Below are positions 13,982 to 29,900 of a stretch of DNA of 64,000 bases, one piece after another (positions within the stretch are counted from its first letter, which is position 1; every line of letters starts with the position of its first letter). This stretch comes from Pseudofabraea citricarpa (lineage: Eukaryota > Ascomycota > Leotiomycetes > Helotiales > Dermateaceae). The notes under the pieces were generated by a model. That model was not told the origin of the DNA and did not search any database. It saw only the letters and a program-made list of their open reading frames with translations. The DNA lies in assembly GCA_029641185.1 (NCBI GenBank), contig JAPWGK010000017.1, forward strand, positions 1 through 64,000, in the 5' to 3' direction. Made by a program: the position numbers and the translations under genes.

Positions 13982-15299
13982 TAAGACTCTAGAGGTCCTT
14001 AAGAAGGCTAATCGTATAGAGAAGAAGCCTGTCGCTAATATTTCTATTATTATTATCCTTATATCTGCCTCTATTATTATCTCTATTAAACCTAGTAATA
14101 ATAATAGTTAAGATAAGTTAATCTACCTTTATAATAACTTTAATAAGTTTAAGGAGTTTACTAAGAAGATTTTATATATAATCTAAGAGTCCTAGTAAGA
14201 AATCCTTTTATATTTTACTCTTATAAAGTCTTTACTTAAGTATTTATAATAATAAATTATTTCTAGGTTTAGAGTTCTTATTTTTTAATACCTAGTCTTA
14301 TATATAGCTATATATTTAGATAAATAAATAGATTTATATTTATAAAATTAAAGTATTATTTTACTTAATAATTTATAATATTTATATCTTATATTTATAT
14401 AAATTCTATTTAAAACTATTTAAAGAATTACCTAAGTAAACTTATTAATAATACCTAGAGTACTTAATATATACTTAGTAAGGACTCCTAGAATCTTATT
14501 ATAGCTTCTAATCTCTAAAGGACTTTTTATAATTTAAGGACTCTCTTTCCTTCCCTCTTATATATTAGTCGTCCCCTAACTATAAAAAAGAAATTTAAAT
14601 AAAGAAATAATACTTAAATTAAAAAAATAAAATTAAACTTAAACGAATAATATATAAAAATAATAATAATAATATAAAAGGAAATTTGTTAGTAAAGTAT
14701 TAAATAAGAGAAGCTACTAAAAGATATTTAAATCTCGAATCGAATATAGTTTTTCCTTTAAAATACTAGGTGTTAAAATACTACGAATTAGGCTATAGAT
14801 AAAGAAGATACCCTAGAGAGAAGCGTCTTACTCTTAGTTCTTTATATATTACTATTAGTATATTATAGCTAATTTCTTACCTTATTACTATTACTAGCTT
14901 CTTTTTATATAAAATTAATTCTTATTATTTGTTAAGTTCTTATTATCTAAAAATCTCTTTCGTATAAATAGCTTATATAATTACTTAGGATCGTATAATA
15001 AGAGCTTCTTCTAGTACTTCTTTTTTAGTACTTTTAACGATTATATTAATCTTATTATTATTAGCTTCCTCTAAAGAGGTTTCTTATATATTATCTTACT
15101 AACCTATCCTAGCTAATACTTAGGAAGTTAGCCTAGGATTATTAGGCTACTCTTATAGTTATATAAGTATTTTTAAAGGACTAGGTAAGTTATTAGTAAG
15201 CTTTATCTTAGGGCTTAGTAAGGGCTTATTAAGGTCTCTAAGGTCTAGATATATTAGTACTCTAATAATAGCCTCGTCTTTAGAAGGCTTAATACTATT

Positions 15300-18150
15300 A
15301 GTAAGAATATAAATATCTTTTCTTTAAATAAATTTCTTTAATTTATATCCTATATAAGTATTATAAAAGGGAGTTATATCTATTTTACTAAGCTAATAGG
15401 TACTCTTCTTATTATTAGCCTTTAAAATTATATATAAGCCTCTTTATCTAAAATTAAGCGCTTATTATTTTAATATATTAGCTTCTTATATAATATCAAA
15501 TATAAGAATAATATCTCCTTTAAGGAGTAGTTCTTTTTATAGGATATAGCTATAATTAGTAGCTTCTTTCGATTCTTAGTATTTACGCTACTTTATTAAT
15601 AAGACCTCTAGTATATATTTATTATAAATTTCAAGTTACTTAATATATAAAGTAATTAAAAACTTTCTATTTATTTTCTTAATTAGGTCTTACCTTAGAT
15701 ATTATTATATTAGGTACTTACTTTTAATAGTAAGTATAATCTTAAAGCTAAACTATAAATAAAACGTAGTAAGCCTTATAAGAGCTCTTATTATAGTATT
15801 ATCTATAAAGTAGACCTTCTTAATATACCTTAGCTAGTTCTTAAATATCTTATTTATAATCTTAGAGAGGGCTACCTTTATATTAAAATAGCCTCTTTCG
15901 ATTAAGCCTTAAGTATAAGAATTATAAGTATTTACTTATATCTTAATAAACTTAAGCTTAGATATAAGATTATTAAGGCTTTCCTAGTTCTTAGGCCCTC
16001 TATTAATAATAAGAATCTTAAATATATTATAAATATAAAGAATATCCTCTTTAATAAAAGTAATAATATAAGTAAAGTCTACCTTAGAGATAATACGCCT
16101 TATAGCTATACCTAATACCTCCTTATATGTATTAATAATAAAAGACTTCCTTATACTTAATAAGAGATTAGTAATATTTAGATATTATTTATAATATATA
16201 TATAATATTCTAGTTATATAAATTACCTTATAAGTAATATTATATAACCTAAATTAATACTAGGGATATAATACTACGTATACCTTTACTTACTTATAAT
16301 ATCTCTCTTAGAAGTAACGTTTTATTACCTTTATATATATTACCTCTTATCTCTTATATACCTCTTTATTATATAAGTTCTTAATAATATCTACTTATTT
16401 TTTTAGATTATTAATAATATATCGTTTATACTTACTCCTAATAGGTTTTTATTATAATACGCTTTAATATACTTGGAATCTTATAATATATTATTAAAAT
16501 ACTAATTATTTTTCGTCTCTAATACTAGCTAGTCTCTTAAGAGTTATAAGAAATACTATAATCTGTTTCGACTTAAGATTTTACTTACCCTAGAGGATAA
16601 TACTTATTTTAACGTTTAAGTAAGTATAAGATCTTAAAATAAGTATTATTTAAAGAGAGCTAAGTTAGAAGGTAATATAATTATTAATCTTTTCTTCTTA
16701 CTTTTTATCTTTAAGTTCCTCTTTTATAATAAAATAATAAGATAATACGTTTATAGCTTTATTCTTCTTACTAGGTATATATATAATCTTAAAGTTAAAT
16801 AATCGAATCTAGGTAATCTATCTTATTAATAATATACTAGGTATATCTAAAGTAGTATTATTAAGCTAAGCGACAAGTATATTAGTATCTATCTTAAGAG
16901 TAAAATATACTCTAATAATATACTCTTTTACTTTCTTAAGTATCTTAAGGATATCTTTATACTTATATTTAATAGTATTATAGTTATACTTAGCTAGATT
17001 TTACGTCCCTAACTTATACCTACTTAGATACCTTTTCCTATCTTTACTATCTTATAAGAGTATATCTCTCTAACTATCTAGACTTATATTAATAATAATA
17101 TAGATTATTCTTACTCTAAGCTTATAATTAATTATAATAAGATAAGGAGCCTTTATTAATATCTTAATAAGCTCTAGTTTAGCCCTCTAGTATCTCTTAT
17201 CCTACTTAAATATTATATTCTTTTTTAATAAATTATATAATAGTTTTATAATAAGTATAAAGGTTTTAACCTAGATATAATAATATATATAAATTCCTAA
17301 GAAGATATAAACCTCTTTTATATTAATTAGATCTAGCTAATTAACTAGCTTTATAATCTTTATATTAATAAGCGATCTACCCTTAGGGCTATAAACGAAT
17401 CTAATAACTTTAATACTTTTTATATAAAACTTAGACTTAGGACTAATAATTAAACTTACCCTCTTAAGCTTAAGTAACGTCTTACTAAGGTTTTATATAT
17501 ATTTTATTATAAATTACCGAACTCTTAGAAGAACTTTTTTATTATTATATTATAAACGGGGTCTTTTAATACTAATATTATTAAGGAATAATTTAGTAAT
17601 ATAAGGATTTAGGAAAAAAAGTACTTTAGATATAATATATACGAACTAAGCTACTAAATTTGTTACGCCTTATATAAGAGTAATAGCTCTTAGTAGTCTA
17701 ATATTATTTATAAAGAAAGCGGTTAAGTCTCTATTTTACTTAGCTAATAAGATCTAATTATAACTAGAGAATAAATTAATTAGGCTAATAATCTAGAGGT
17801 ATACGAACTTTTTTATAAAAGAATCTACTAATAAAGGAAGGTTAGTATCTCTAATTATTATTATATTATACTTTATAGCTACGCTTATAAGTTTATACTT
17901 ATTTAGCTTTTCCTTTATAACTAGGAACTATAGGTTTTTATATAGCTTATAATAGCTTTCTAGTATATTATTAGTAATACGCTTACTTACTATCTTATAT
18001 ATAATCTTATAAAGCCCCTTAATAATTAGAAAGTTTTATACCTATTATACTTTATATAATATTATTCTAATTTCTTATAGCTTAGTAACTTCTAGTTTTA
18101 TAAGTCCTTTCTTTAATTAGTCGAATAAGAATACTCCTTTCTTATTATAA
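15300..18150 (-). pseudogene. Ty3/gypsy pol remnant (RT, RNase H, integrase)
   Basis: On the minus strand, read through stops, the order is gypsy-like: end of reverse transcriptase and connection near 17,300-17,250, RNase H about 17,250-16,900, then the tether at about 16,880-16,740, where residues resemble L-N-x-T-x-L-D-I-P followed by W-I-x-x-I-R-L-F-x-F and P-x-K-K-N-K. An integrase zinc-finger (H2C2-type) region lies at about 16,400-16,280. Most stops are explained by CAA/CAG/TGG changing to TAA/TAG. The element is dead. Confidence 0.75.
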
Positions 18151-21100
18151 AATATCTCTTAGAGTATCTCTTTCTCTTTTAAGATTAGTATATTACTTAT
18201 AAATAAGTCTTATATTCTCTCTAGTATAAGTTTTTAGCCTTTTAGAAACTTCGTATATTAAGGCTCGAACTAGTTATTATAAGAACTTAGAATAAATAGT
18301 AGCTTTTCTATTAACTTAATAACTTCCTTCTAGTTATTAAGACTAAATAACTTAATTCTTATATCTCCTCTAAGATCTATAAGTTTTATTTTTTAGGCCT
18401 TCTACTTATAAAAAGTTAAGACTTCCCTTTTATATCTTATCTTAAAAAAAGAAAGTATTATACCTTTATAAAATACTTATAACCTTAATAGCCTTTTAAG
18501 ACTAGTAATATATAAACCGCTTTTTAGGAAGAGAGGATTTTATAAAATCACTCTTATTATTCTTTTACTCTTAGGTATCTTAGGCTTACTTTCTAGTATT
18601 AAGCTTTCTAAGAGAACTAATAAAATACTTAGTAAGCTTCTAGTAAGTACTTATTAAGCTCTCTTAAGTCTTAGAGCTCTAACTAAGAAGGCTTTCTTAA
18701 GCTTATAACCTAGCTTAAGTATTTCTTAAATCTTCTTACGCTTCTTTTATCTTAATAATAAATATAATAAAGTATTAGTCTTCTTATTCGCGTTTATATT
18801 TATAGGTATATTATAGCTTTTTACTACTTTCCTTATATTAGGCCCGTTTCCCTTCTCTTCTAGTAAGGTTTTTTATATATATTTAAGAGGTTTATTTATA
18901 TATCTCTTAACCTACTCCTCTTATAATAGATTAATATCTAGTTTTCTAAGTTACTCCTAGAGTCCGAGTTATCCTCTAGATCCTATTATTATATTACTTA
19001 GGTCTTAAACCTATAAGTAATAGTATAAAGATATAAAAGCCTGATCCTACTAATATTATTATTAGTTATAATTTATATCTTATAATCCTTTTTTAAGTCT
19101 TATTCTAAGCTTACTTTTATCTTATATATAAATAGCTACCCGAGTACTAAGTTATAGCCTAATTATTATATTATATAAATATATAAGGTTACCTATATAT
19201 TATTAATATCTAGTTATATATTATTATAGACCCTAAGAATTACTTAAGATATCCCCTTATAATTAATAGTTATAAGGTTCTTCTCTTTCTTAATACTAAG
19301 ACTAGCTTTTCTCTAGATATTATAGGTTATAATATTAATCTTAGTACTTATATTTATTATATCTATTACTTATATTAACTTCTAATTATTATAATTATAA
19401 ATAATAACTAGTAAGTATAAGCTATTAATATAATATAATAGAATATTAACTCTAGTAATTATATTTTATATAAGAAAGCTCGTACTTATACGAAGTCCTA
19501 GCTCCCTAACCTTTAGTATATTAATTTAAATCGTATTACTTAGAAGTTAATAGTAGCTAATTCCTATAGCTTAAGCTAAGTTTATTTAATTAAAGATAGA
19601 AGCTTATTTATATATAAGTATAATCGTCTAATTTATAATTATATATTATATTTTAAGTATCTTAGCTTATAAGATATAAGGCTTACGTTTCTTCTTTTCC
19701 TTAGCTTTAGTAGCCTCTAAGGTCTTATTATTATCTAGACCTAGCTATATTAAGTCCTTAATAAGGGTTCCCTAAGTACTTAGGAGCTTCCTATTATATC
19801 TAGATATCTTAGTATTAATTAATTTATATTAGTAAAATACTTACTCTAAAATATCTAAATTTATAATTCTAGATACTAGAGTAATAAACTTAATAGTTCT
19901 TTCTAGCTTCTTAATATTCTTTTAGATACTTATACTTAACTTAGTCTTCCTAGAGGTATTAGTAACTATTAGGATACCTCTTAGGCTTATAAGTATAATA
20001 ATAAGAGTATTAAGTATAATTTACTTAATCTTATTATCTTTATTTATTATAACTAATTATAACTAATAATAAGAGTCTAGCTTTTCTTTAAATTTAGTAA
20101 CTAGTATTATATACTAGAAAGCTATAATATTATCTTATATACTAATAAAGCTAGTTATAATACCTTTCTTCTTATATTTATAGATCTTAGTAAGCTTATA
20201 TTTACTTGTCTTAATATTAATATTAGATTTAGTCTTTATATTCTTTTTAAGCTAAAGTACCTTAAATCGATTATAATAAGAGATCTTATTATTATTATAG
20301 TATAAATATTACTCTTTAGTAAGAATACCTTAAGGTACCTTAGCCTTCTAAAAGGATATTAAACTAGATCTTATAGGTCTAGGATATATCTAGCTATTAC
20401 TCTTATTTTTATAAATAATTTTAACCTTTATATAATAAGTAAGTATTAGGTAGTTACTAGAAAAGTAAAAGCGCTTATTATAATACTAATAAATACGATC
20501 TTAATCTATAGAATTAAACTATTAATAGCCGGTTTATAGAGTATTAATATAAATACTAGTACTAGGATTTATACCTATTATATAGCTTAAACTATACTTA
20601 TAGTTATACGCTTCTATTATATAATATATTTTATTAACCTTCTTTTTAATATTATAGTTATTATATTACTTAAGTAACTCTAGCTTATTATTATAAAACT
20701 CGATTTCTAATATATTAACTCTAGTATTACCTTTACTAGTAATAACAGATAGCTTACCTTTCTCTTTCTAGTACTTAATTATAATAATCTTAAAGGTAAT
20801 ATAATCTTCTAATAATATCTTAGCTATTATATTAGTAATATTATTAATCTTATTATAGTTAGGAGCCGCTTTAGAGGCTCGTATCTTCGTAGTTATATTA
20901 CTAAGTATTATATTAAGGGTTATAATAATCTATATAAGGTTACTAATTACTAGTATAAAAAGAGTAATTAGATTAAAAGTCTTATTTAGATTATTATATA
21001 ACTAGAGATCTAGTAGCTTATTAATAATAGTAGTATTATTATTATCCTACTTAAGTAAGTAAGTAAGATCCTTCTTAGCTTAGGTACGAGTCTTAGTAAA

Positions 21101-23607
21101 CTTATAGATCTTAGTAAATATAAAAGTTCTTAGTTTATTATACTTAATCTTCTCCTTCTTTATAATAATAAGAATATAGTCTTTAGGAAGGCTAGAGAGA
21201 AGCTTATATACTTGTTTATAAGAACTTAGTTAGTTATTACTAAGTAATCGCTTAGAGCTTAGCTTATATATTTTTAGGAATTCTAAGATTTTAATTATAC
21301 CTTCCTTTAGACGATTAACTAAAATATTTAAGAACTTAATAGTATATTAAAGTTACTTAGAATTATAGTTAGCTTATTCTTTTAGGAATACTTTCTTAAA
21401 AGTAGCCTAATTTCTTTACTTAAAGCTATCTAATACTTTAGTATAAAAACGAACTAATAAGTAATAATAATTAGGATATCTAAGAACTAGCTTTATATTA
21501 GAGAGACCTTTATTAAGTATTATCTGTTTATAATATTAGATAAATTTAGTAGCTTTTATCTTCTTAAAAAGAGGAGTACTAGTAGAACTAGGAGGGCGAA
21601 CTTTTAAAACGACCTATATAATTCTATATATTACCTTAGGCTAAATAACTATTTATTTTCCTTTCTTACTAGGAATACTTATACTAGGTAAGGTTCCTAA
21701 GCTTAATAAGTCTAGAGAAGATATTAAGAGCTTCCTTTTCTTCCTTTATTTTCGTTTATAAGAAGGAATAGGTAAGAGAGAAGGGTTAATAATAAGAGAG
21801 TATTCTTAAGGTAATATTATAGTACTAGATTAAAGTTATATAAGCTTAAGTTAAGTACTAAGCGAGTACTAAGAGAGAATTAAATAAGATAATAATAAGT
21901 TATAAATTATAGAATAATTAGAAAAACTAAGTAAGAGTCTTTCTAGCTAAACGTCTAAGGCTTTTACTTTACCTAAACGTTTACCTTTTATATATATATA
22001 ATATATAACTTTAAGAAGTAGGTTATAAGATAAGATTAGATCCCTCTTAGTCTTATATTATTAAAATATTAGATATAAAAGAAATAACTTAGAACTATAT
22101 ATATCTATTAGTATAACCTAAATAAGAAAGCCTTACTTCTAAGTTTTTATTATTTACTTTTATTATATATTTCTAGAAGGATAAAATTAATATTATAATT
22201 AGATATAATATAAGGTTTACTTTTTTTATATTAACTTTCCTAGAAATAAGTAGCTATTACTTTATTACTTTTATACTCTTACTTTACTAGTTATATTATA
22301 CTTCTTACTTACTCTTAGGCTCTTCTAAGATAATTAATTTCTTATTTAAGTATTCGAACTTAGTTTTATTTATACTCTAGAGCCTAGTCCTAAGTTTTAA
22401 AGAGTCCTAGTATTATATTTTCGATTAAGTACTAGATAAGCGAATAACTTTAATTCTTATATACTCTTTATATTAGACTTATTATTATAAGAAACTTAGT
22501 ATAAGTAGGGGGTAATTAGGATCTAAACTTAAGGATATTATCTTCTTATTAAGATATTATTATAATAAATATAATCTTTATAATAACCTTAATAAACTAG
22601 GGGAATACTTATACTAAACTATAAGTAATATCTACTCTTATAAAGTTAACTAGAAAATAAATAATAGTATAAATAATATAAACTTTATTAATTAACTAAA
22701 TAAAATAAACTAAAAATAAATAAAAGGATAACTAATTAACTAATTAATAATCCTCTTTCTAGTATAATAATATATTACTTCTTTTATCCTCTCGTATTCT
22801 CTAGCTTTAAGTATAATTTATACCTACTAGTACTAACTAGGAGCTCCTTTATCTTAGCCTAAGCTTTTAGTAAGGCCTCGCCTAGTCTAATATAACTACT
22901 TACTTTATACTTATACTAAGGTTAAGGTTATTTCTTAAAACTATTATTTATAAATAAAAATACTAGAGCCTTATATCCCTCTAGTCTTTAGCTCTTAGGG
23001 TCTCCTTAATACCTATTATTATAATATCTCCTTTTAATCCTCCTCTAACTTTAGATATTATATCTTTTACCTAGACTAAGGCTTATAAAGATATACCTTT
23101 ATTATTCTAATAATAATCTTAATACCTCTAGTAATATACGTACTACGTACCTTTAGATAACCCTAAAGTTATATATTCTTATAGTTATAATTATCTCTTA
23201 TCTTTTATAAGTTCCTAATCCTCCTAATATTCCTATTATTCTAGTTATTTTACCTCCCTAAGGACTTTAACCTTCGTATATTATTATATTATTCTAATTA
23301 TCACCTATTATTTATTATAAGTTCCTAATCTCCTAAGTACTCTAGTATTATCCTTTATATTTACTATTAAGTATCTAGCTTATAGAATAACTCGGATTAA
23401 TACCTTATATATTTAATAATCGATTATATTTATAGGTTTTAATATCTCTAGCTACTTCTACTAGTAATTATATAATTATATTCTAAGTACTTTAAGAGCT
23501 TAGCCTATTATTAAAGGTTAATACTAAATAAGCTTATTATATTAATATTATAAGTTATAATCTAGTTTATATTTATTATTATTTAAAGTCCTTATATAGG
23601 TTACTAA

Positions 23608-23907
23608 TATAATAGGGTAATAAATATTAGGGTATATCCGAATCTATAATATTATAAATATAACTAGTAACTAATATAATATATATAACTATATATAAGG
23701 TATATTTAGTAATCGAATTAATAGTTATAAAAGTAGGAGTAAAAGAAGTAGTTAATTAATTATAGTAGTAAAGTATAAATAATAGTATATAGCTTCTAGA
23801 GCGCTTAAAGAGTACTTGTAAAGCCCTTATATAATAGTACCTAAGGTAGTAATAACTCCTTATAAAAGTAAAGAAAGTAATAAAATCAAGTATATAACCT
23901 TACTATA
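23608..23907. repeat. LTR-like direct repeat, copy 2
   Basis: About 300 bp, same orientation as 10,435-10,735. It keeps a few more C and G residues than copy 1 (for example a TTGTAA where copy 1 has TTATAA), so the two copies were hit independently. Confidence 0.65.
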
Positions 23908-26900
23908 ATATCTCCTTAATAGGTCTTAGAAGAATACTAGTAGATAAAATAAATTCGATAAAAAGTTAAGCTTATTATCTCTTACTAGTAAAAATATATA
24001 TTATAGCTTAAAGTAACTTTAATTAAAATATTTAAGTTATAAAGAATAATAATAAGTTAGACTAAAGTTAAAAAAATAATAAATATAAATAAGACTAAAG
24101 CTAAGAAATAAAATAAAGGAAGATAAATATAAAGTATATATATATATATATCTTTAGAACTTAAGCTATAATTTCGTATTATTATTAGTTAATTTATAAA
24201 GAGAAAAACTAGGTTATATAAATAATTTATTATAAGAACCCCTATTATATATAGATAATCGTTTAAAATATATAAAAAGATATTAGGTTTTAAATCTTAC
24301 TTATATAAATAAAATAAAAATTTTATAAAAGTAAATAAATATATTTTAATTATATTATTTCCTAATATTATTTTATTACCTAAAAAAATACTAATAAAAT
24401 TCTAAGGTTTCCTACTAGTTTTCTAAGACTATTAATCTCTTAAGTTTATATAAAAGATTAAACTTTAGCTTAATAATAATATTATTAAAAGTAATTTATT
24501 TCTTAAGCTAAATACCTTTAAGTAATTTAATTCGCCTAAGTTAAATATTTAATAATATTTATTTTTAATATACTAATACCCTTAGCCTTAGCTTAATATT
24601 AATAATAATATATAAATATATAAAGCCTTAGGATTTATAATTTATAATTATAAAAGCTATAAATATAAGAATTTAAACCTAAGTAAAAGATTTATCTTAG
24701 ATAATAAACGAATATATTATTAAGCCTTAAAATAAAAAGATTAATATTAAGCTCGGCTTAATACTAGAAAACGAATATTTAATAGAAAAATCTTTTAGTT
24801 TAAATAATAGATAAAAGAATAATTTATTATATAAAACGTATATATTATTAAGAAGTATCTAATAAATTAATCGGCTTAAGTTAGTAAAAGAACTAGATAA
24901 GAAGAGATATATATTATTAAAACTTTCCTTAAGAATAACTCCTTTTATTATATTAATAATCCTATTTATAAACCTAAGATTTATTACCTAATTATTAAGA
25001 AAAATTATAAGTATCCTTTTATAATATTATAAGAAGCTAAAACTTTTTTATTATTTTTTCTCTCTTACTTAAAGTATTTGTTAATAAATTATATTACCTC
25101 TTTTATTTATATTTAATAATTCGGTTTTTATAAGAAATAAGAGGATTTTCTCGCTTTTATTATATATAAACTTATAAAACTTTCTATAATTCTAGATTTA
25201 ATATTTAATATTTTATTATAAGATTATAAAATTAGAAATCTTATTATTATATATTACGTATTCTTTTATTATATAACTATTAAGGAGATTAATATTATTA
25301 GTAGTAAGAGTTAAAATATATACTTAAGTTAAGAAAGCTTAAAATTTAAGGTTTTTTACTTATTATATTTATTTTATAAGAAATATAACCTAATTAAACT
25401 AAAGCTAAAACTCTTAAGTAAGTTTCTCTTAATTATCTGCTTATACTTATAATTTACTTTAAAGTATATTTCCTAATATAAGTTCGAATTATATAAAATC
25501 CCTAAAGAAAATAATTATAAGTAAACCCCTAAAAATAATATTAGAAGACGCGTTTATATTTTATAGCGTTTTATACTTTATATTAATCTAAGTAAGATTC
25601 TTTCTTAAGAGTATATTTATTTTATTTATAATTATAATTCTTTTTCTAAGAATCTTTTAATATATTACTTATAATATCTTACTAATATTTACTTAATTAC
25701 TACTAAGATTATTAAGCCTAAGGGTTATATAATATATAAATCTACTAATATTTATAGTAGTTATATTAGTTATTATATAAAAGATAACTTTATTACGCTA
25801 GCTAATAATCTTAAGATTATATAAGAATACCTTAATTAAGTAAGTCTTCCTAATCTTGCCTTAGCTATTAATATATTATAAGAGTTAATCTAAGAAGGAT
25901 ATAACTTACGCTTTTATATATAAGATATAACTTAGCTAGGTTTAATAAAACTTCTTTTATTTTTTATTTAGTTAAAACTTAAGAAATATTAGCTTATATA
26001 AATTATTAATACTCTAATTATCTTATTACTAAGTTTATAAATAAGTAATAAATATAAAAAGATCTTAAGATTCTCTAAGTTTAGTCTTAAAACTAATATT
26101 AGTAAATATTATAGTTTTTATATTATAAAACTCTCCTTAATTATTAGCTAAGATTATAATCTTAAGTATTTTTAACTCCTTTTAAAATAATTAAATATCT
26201 CTAGAAAAAGTAAGATATATATAATTAGCTAGTAAAAAGAATTTATTAATACTATTATTAGGTTATTATTAGTTAAGAAATCGATTATCTTTAGAAATAT
26301 CTTTAACTTTAAAAGTGATAATATCTATAGTTTTTTATTCTTATAAAAGATTTCTTATTACTTTTACTTAATATTAGTCTTTTACTTCTTAATCGTTTTA
26401 GATCTTAAAAGCCGACTTATTATTAATATAACTTTTATTATTAAATATACGATCTTTATATTCTTTAATCTTAGTATTTCTCTTATAATAATTTTTATTT
26501 ATTTCTTTCTTACTTTTATTTAAAAAAGTAATATTTTTAGTAAGTCTTAATAAATATAATAAAAGGGAAACAAATATCTTAGCTTATAAGTTTAGTAAAA
26601 GATAAATTCGATTATTATCTAAGAGATCCTAATAAAAGATAATTAATTAATCTTATAAAATAAAAAGACTTAAGAGAATTAAGTAAATATTATCTTCTAA
26701 TTTATTAGTTAATATTTAAATTCGTATTTTATTATTATAATTAAAAAAAGATCTAAGAAGAGATAATATATTAATTATTAAAAGACCTTTAATATTAATC
26801 TAAATATATAAGATATATAATAGATATAAAATATTAAAGTAATAAAAGAATATACGTTTTCTAACTTTTCTCTCTTAGAATATAACTAATATAAGAAGCG

Positions 26901-29900
26901 TATTTATATAAATAAAAGAAGCGTAACTAAGACTTTTAAGATAAATAATTTTAATAAATAATTATACTTTTTCGATTAAAGATATATATCTAATATTATT
27001 TACTATCGTTTTAATCTTTATACTAAGTTACTAATAATATTTCTTTCCTAGCTAAGAAAGCTTACTAAGTATATAATTTTAATTATTAAGTATTAAAAGA
27101 GATTATATAATCTAACTTTAGATAATAATATTAAGTATTACCTCTTAAAAAAGTAATTATAAAAGATCCTCTTACTTTAATATAACTAATAAACTAATTA
27201 TATACTTTTAAAGCTTATTTATTTAAAGGAAATTAAATATCTTACTTATTTAGCGAAATTTAATCTCTTAAAACCTTTATTATTATAAGTAAAGTTATAA
27301 ATATAACTATTAATACTTTTATTTTTATTATATAATTAATAATATAATAAATTATTAATAGGATTTTTATAGATAACCTTATAAAAGTAATATTCGTATT
27401 ATAATATAATATAAATAAGATTATAAGATTAAACTTATTAATTAATATATCTGCTATAAAATAATAGATTTTAATATCTTTAAATTTTATAATATAAGTT
27501 TCCTTATAAGATAATTTTAAGAGATGAAACTAATATAAAATAATTATATATTTTTATAACTATTTTTTATCTTCTTAAGATATATTATTCTTAACTTCCC
27601 TTACTTATTATACTCTTTTTAAGAAATATATAAAAGTATAATTATAGGTTTAAAAGTATATTATAATATTATTTACGTTCTTATATATAATAATAATAAA
27701 GTTAGTAATAAAGAAATCTTTAGAAAAAACTTCTAGATATAATCTAGTAAGATTAAACTTTTACTTAGGATTTATTATCTCCTAATTAAGAGTAATTATA
27801 ATAATTAAGTTAATAAACTTAAGAATACGTTTTTAATATTATAAATCTTCTTAAATCTACTAAGATAATTTATAGAAAGATAAATTCCTAGTAAGCTAAG
27901 TAAAATTATATATATATAATATTATTCGTTTAGTTAATTTAATAATATTAAAGTAAGAGGAAATTTCCCTAAGAATCCTAAGTTTACTTAAGCTAGCTTT
28001 TAATAACTCTTTAAAAAAGTATTAAATAATAAGATTAAAAAACTTAGTAAGAATAATAAAATCTTTTATAATAAGCGTTTTAAGATATACTTATATATCT
28101 CTTAAATTATTTAATAGAGAAAGATTTATTCTAGTAATAATAAATATTAATAGATTATCTAAATTTAAGAGATTAATAGTAAATTATATTCTAGGAATAT
28201 TATATTAAATAAGCTTAGTAAATACTAGCTATCTTATATATTACTTTTTACCCTATAACTTAGGATTAAAAGATAAGATTACTTTTATATTATTAATTAA
28301 TCTTTTTAGAACCAGATTATTTACTTAATCTTTTTAATTAAATATTATAATAACTTTCTTTAATTCGAATATTAAAAGTTATTTTAAATCGGACTTTATA
28401 TCTTACTAGTATTCTTTCTTAGTCTAAATTAAGTTATTATAAGATATAATACGTATAAGAATATAATTATAAAAAAAGAATATAAAGGTTATATTATAAC
28501 TAAATTTATTATAAGTTAATATAATTAAAACTAATAGTAAAACTAATATAACCTACCTCTAGCTATAATAATTTATATATTATTTTATAAAAGCTTTAAG
28601 AGATATAAGTTTTAACCTTAATTTATTTTTATTACTAAGATAATTTTTAATCTTATAAGGAAATAAAGTTAAATAAGTAGCTAAAAAGATATTTATATTT
28701 ATATACGAATTTATAAGACTTACTCTAATATACTAGTAATATCAAATATTTAATATAAAAGATAATAGATTATTAAAAGGCTTTTATAAATTATTAGAAT
28801 TATTATTAAAGAAAATATAATTATTAGCTTTCTCCAAATATCTAGGTTTTTATAACTCGATTATAAGTTTAGCTCGAATATTATTAAGAGTAATAAAGAG
28901 TATATTAATCGTATCTAGCTTTATATTATAAGTTTCTAATAGATAAAAGAAAGATATAATAATTCTAGGATCGATCTTACCTAATTATATATCTAATTTA
29001 TTCTAATAAATATTACCTTAAAAATTAATCGTATATTTCTCTTAAGTAAGCGAATCTTTATAAAATATCTTATCTCTAACTATTAATTATCTAATTTCTA
29101 TAAGAATAAATAATTCTAAATTCTAGGAATCTAATACTAAATAATTAATAGAAATATTATTATACTTAGGATTATACTTATATAATTACTATAAAATACG
29201 TAATATTTTCCCTTTATTTATAAAATAAAATCTTACTAATATAACTTAATTAAGTTCTTTTTTATCTTCTTATATAATTATAATTATTATATAATTAATA
29301 AGTTTTATTATAGATAATAATAAGGTTAAGAGTATACTTAGGTCTTATTTAATAATAATTAGATATCTATAATTAGACTAAGTTACCTCTAATACTTTAG
29401 TATCCTCTAATAACTTAAAAAAGAGGCTTATAATATAAGCTTTTATAATAAACGTTTCTTTTACTTAAGTTAATCTCTTAAGTTCTAGAAGATATATCTA
29501 ATAAGTAATAATATTATAAAAGTTTAATATAAAGAATTTTAGAGGAAGATCGCTTTTTTAGATTAATATAATATAATCTATATATAAAGTAATAGTATTA
29601 CTAGTAATCGTATAATAATCCTAAGTAAAAGTATAATAATAACTCTTATAAGATTTAAGAAAAGCTAATAATACTAGATTATTTATATTTATCTAAGAAG
29701 CTTTACTTAATAGAAAAAGAATATTATAATAAGTATAAGCTTCTTATTTTATTCTAGCTTTTATTACTTTCTTAAAATCTTATATATAATATTACTAAAC
29801 CTTAGGTATTATTATCTCTAGAAATTTTTATAAGATAGCTATAATATAATTATATTCTTCCTTAAGCTAAGAATTAGGAGGGTAACTTACTTTAACCTTA

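Larger units (their letters stand above)
10435..23907 (-). mobile_element. Degraded Ty3/gypsy element between LTR-like repeats
   Basis: Two direct repeats of about 300 bp bound this 13.5-kb stretch. Inside it, the minus strand carries a ruined Ty3/gypsy pol at about 15,300-18,150, with probable gag and leader further right (18.2-23.6 kb). The region left of pol (10,736-14,200) is present a second time as the inverted copy at 1-3,330. An element of this length is larger than usual for gypsy, so the interval may hold nested insertions, or the direct repeats may belong to another element. No clear target-site duplication could be fixed. The gypsy identity is firm; the boundaries are an inference. 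Confidence 0.6.
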
